Source: Pelagibacteraceae bacterium (GTDB lineage: Bacteria; Pseudomonadota; Alphaproteobacteria; Pelagibacterales; Pelagibacteraceae). From it: 43,659 nucleotides of DNA. Positions 43,601 through 43,659 of the stretch are shown one piece after another. Both the position numbers and the translations under genes were made by a program. Where the stretch lies: contig WTIW01000006.1 of NCBI GenBank assembly GCA_011526385.1, positions 1 to 43,659 of the forward strand, in the 5' to 3' direction. The notes beneath the pieces are model-generated. The model worked only from the letters and a program-made list of their open reading frames with translations. It was not told the DNA's origin and did no database searches. Position 1 is the first letter of the stretch. Each line of letters opens with the position of its first letter.

Positions 43601-43659
43601 TTAATATAGAGGATCGTTTTTAAAAAAATCTTTTAAAAATATTGGTTTTTGGGACAGTA

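Noticed and set aside
43601-43659. Possible terminator or gene start after tRNA-Ser
   Set aside because: A/T-rich runs only, no convincing hairpin or ORF before the window ends.
1-43659. Mobile elements, CRISPR arrays, phage or toxin-antitoxin/defence genes
   Set aside because: No repeats of suitable length, no transposase/integrase motifs, and essentially all sequence is occupied by recognisable housekeeping genes.

Overview
The window is a gene-dense, A+T-rich alphaproteobacterial chromosome segment. Its gene content, order and lysine/isoleucine/asparagine-rich proteins look like SAR11 (Pelagibacterales). It begins inside rpoC and continues through a very compact str/S10/spc/alpha ribosomal protein cluster (rpsL to rplQ, including fusA, secY, adk and rpoA). 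Housekeeping genes follow: an RluC/D-type pseudouridine synthase, lipB, mgtE, panC, galU, a UDP-glucose 6-dehydrogenase, a RidA-family protein, topA, plsY, a degenerate pyrC paralogue, pyrB, ruvX, gatCAB, an O-methyltransferase, trhO and a MATE transporter. The window ends with a complete heterotetrameric sarcosine oxidase operon (soxBDAG, minus strand) and tRNA-Ser(GCU). I see no mobile elements, CRISPR arrays, phage genes or defence islands, and no obviously new multi-gene system. The observations most worth checking are: a dyad-symmetric operator candidate in the soxB promoter spacer; a structured leader candidate upstream of rpsL; a dihydroorotase-like protein that has lost its metal-binding His residues next to pyrB; absence of tuf and rpmD from their usual positions; and four convergent gene junctions that either overlap by 33-38 bp or are separated by 1 bp.
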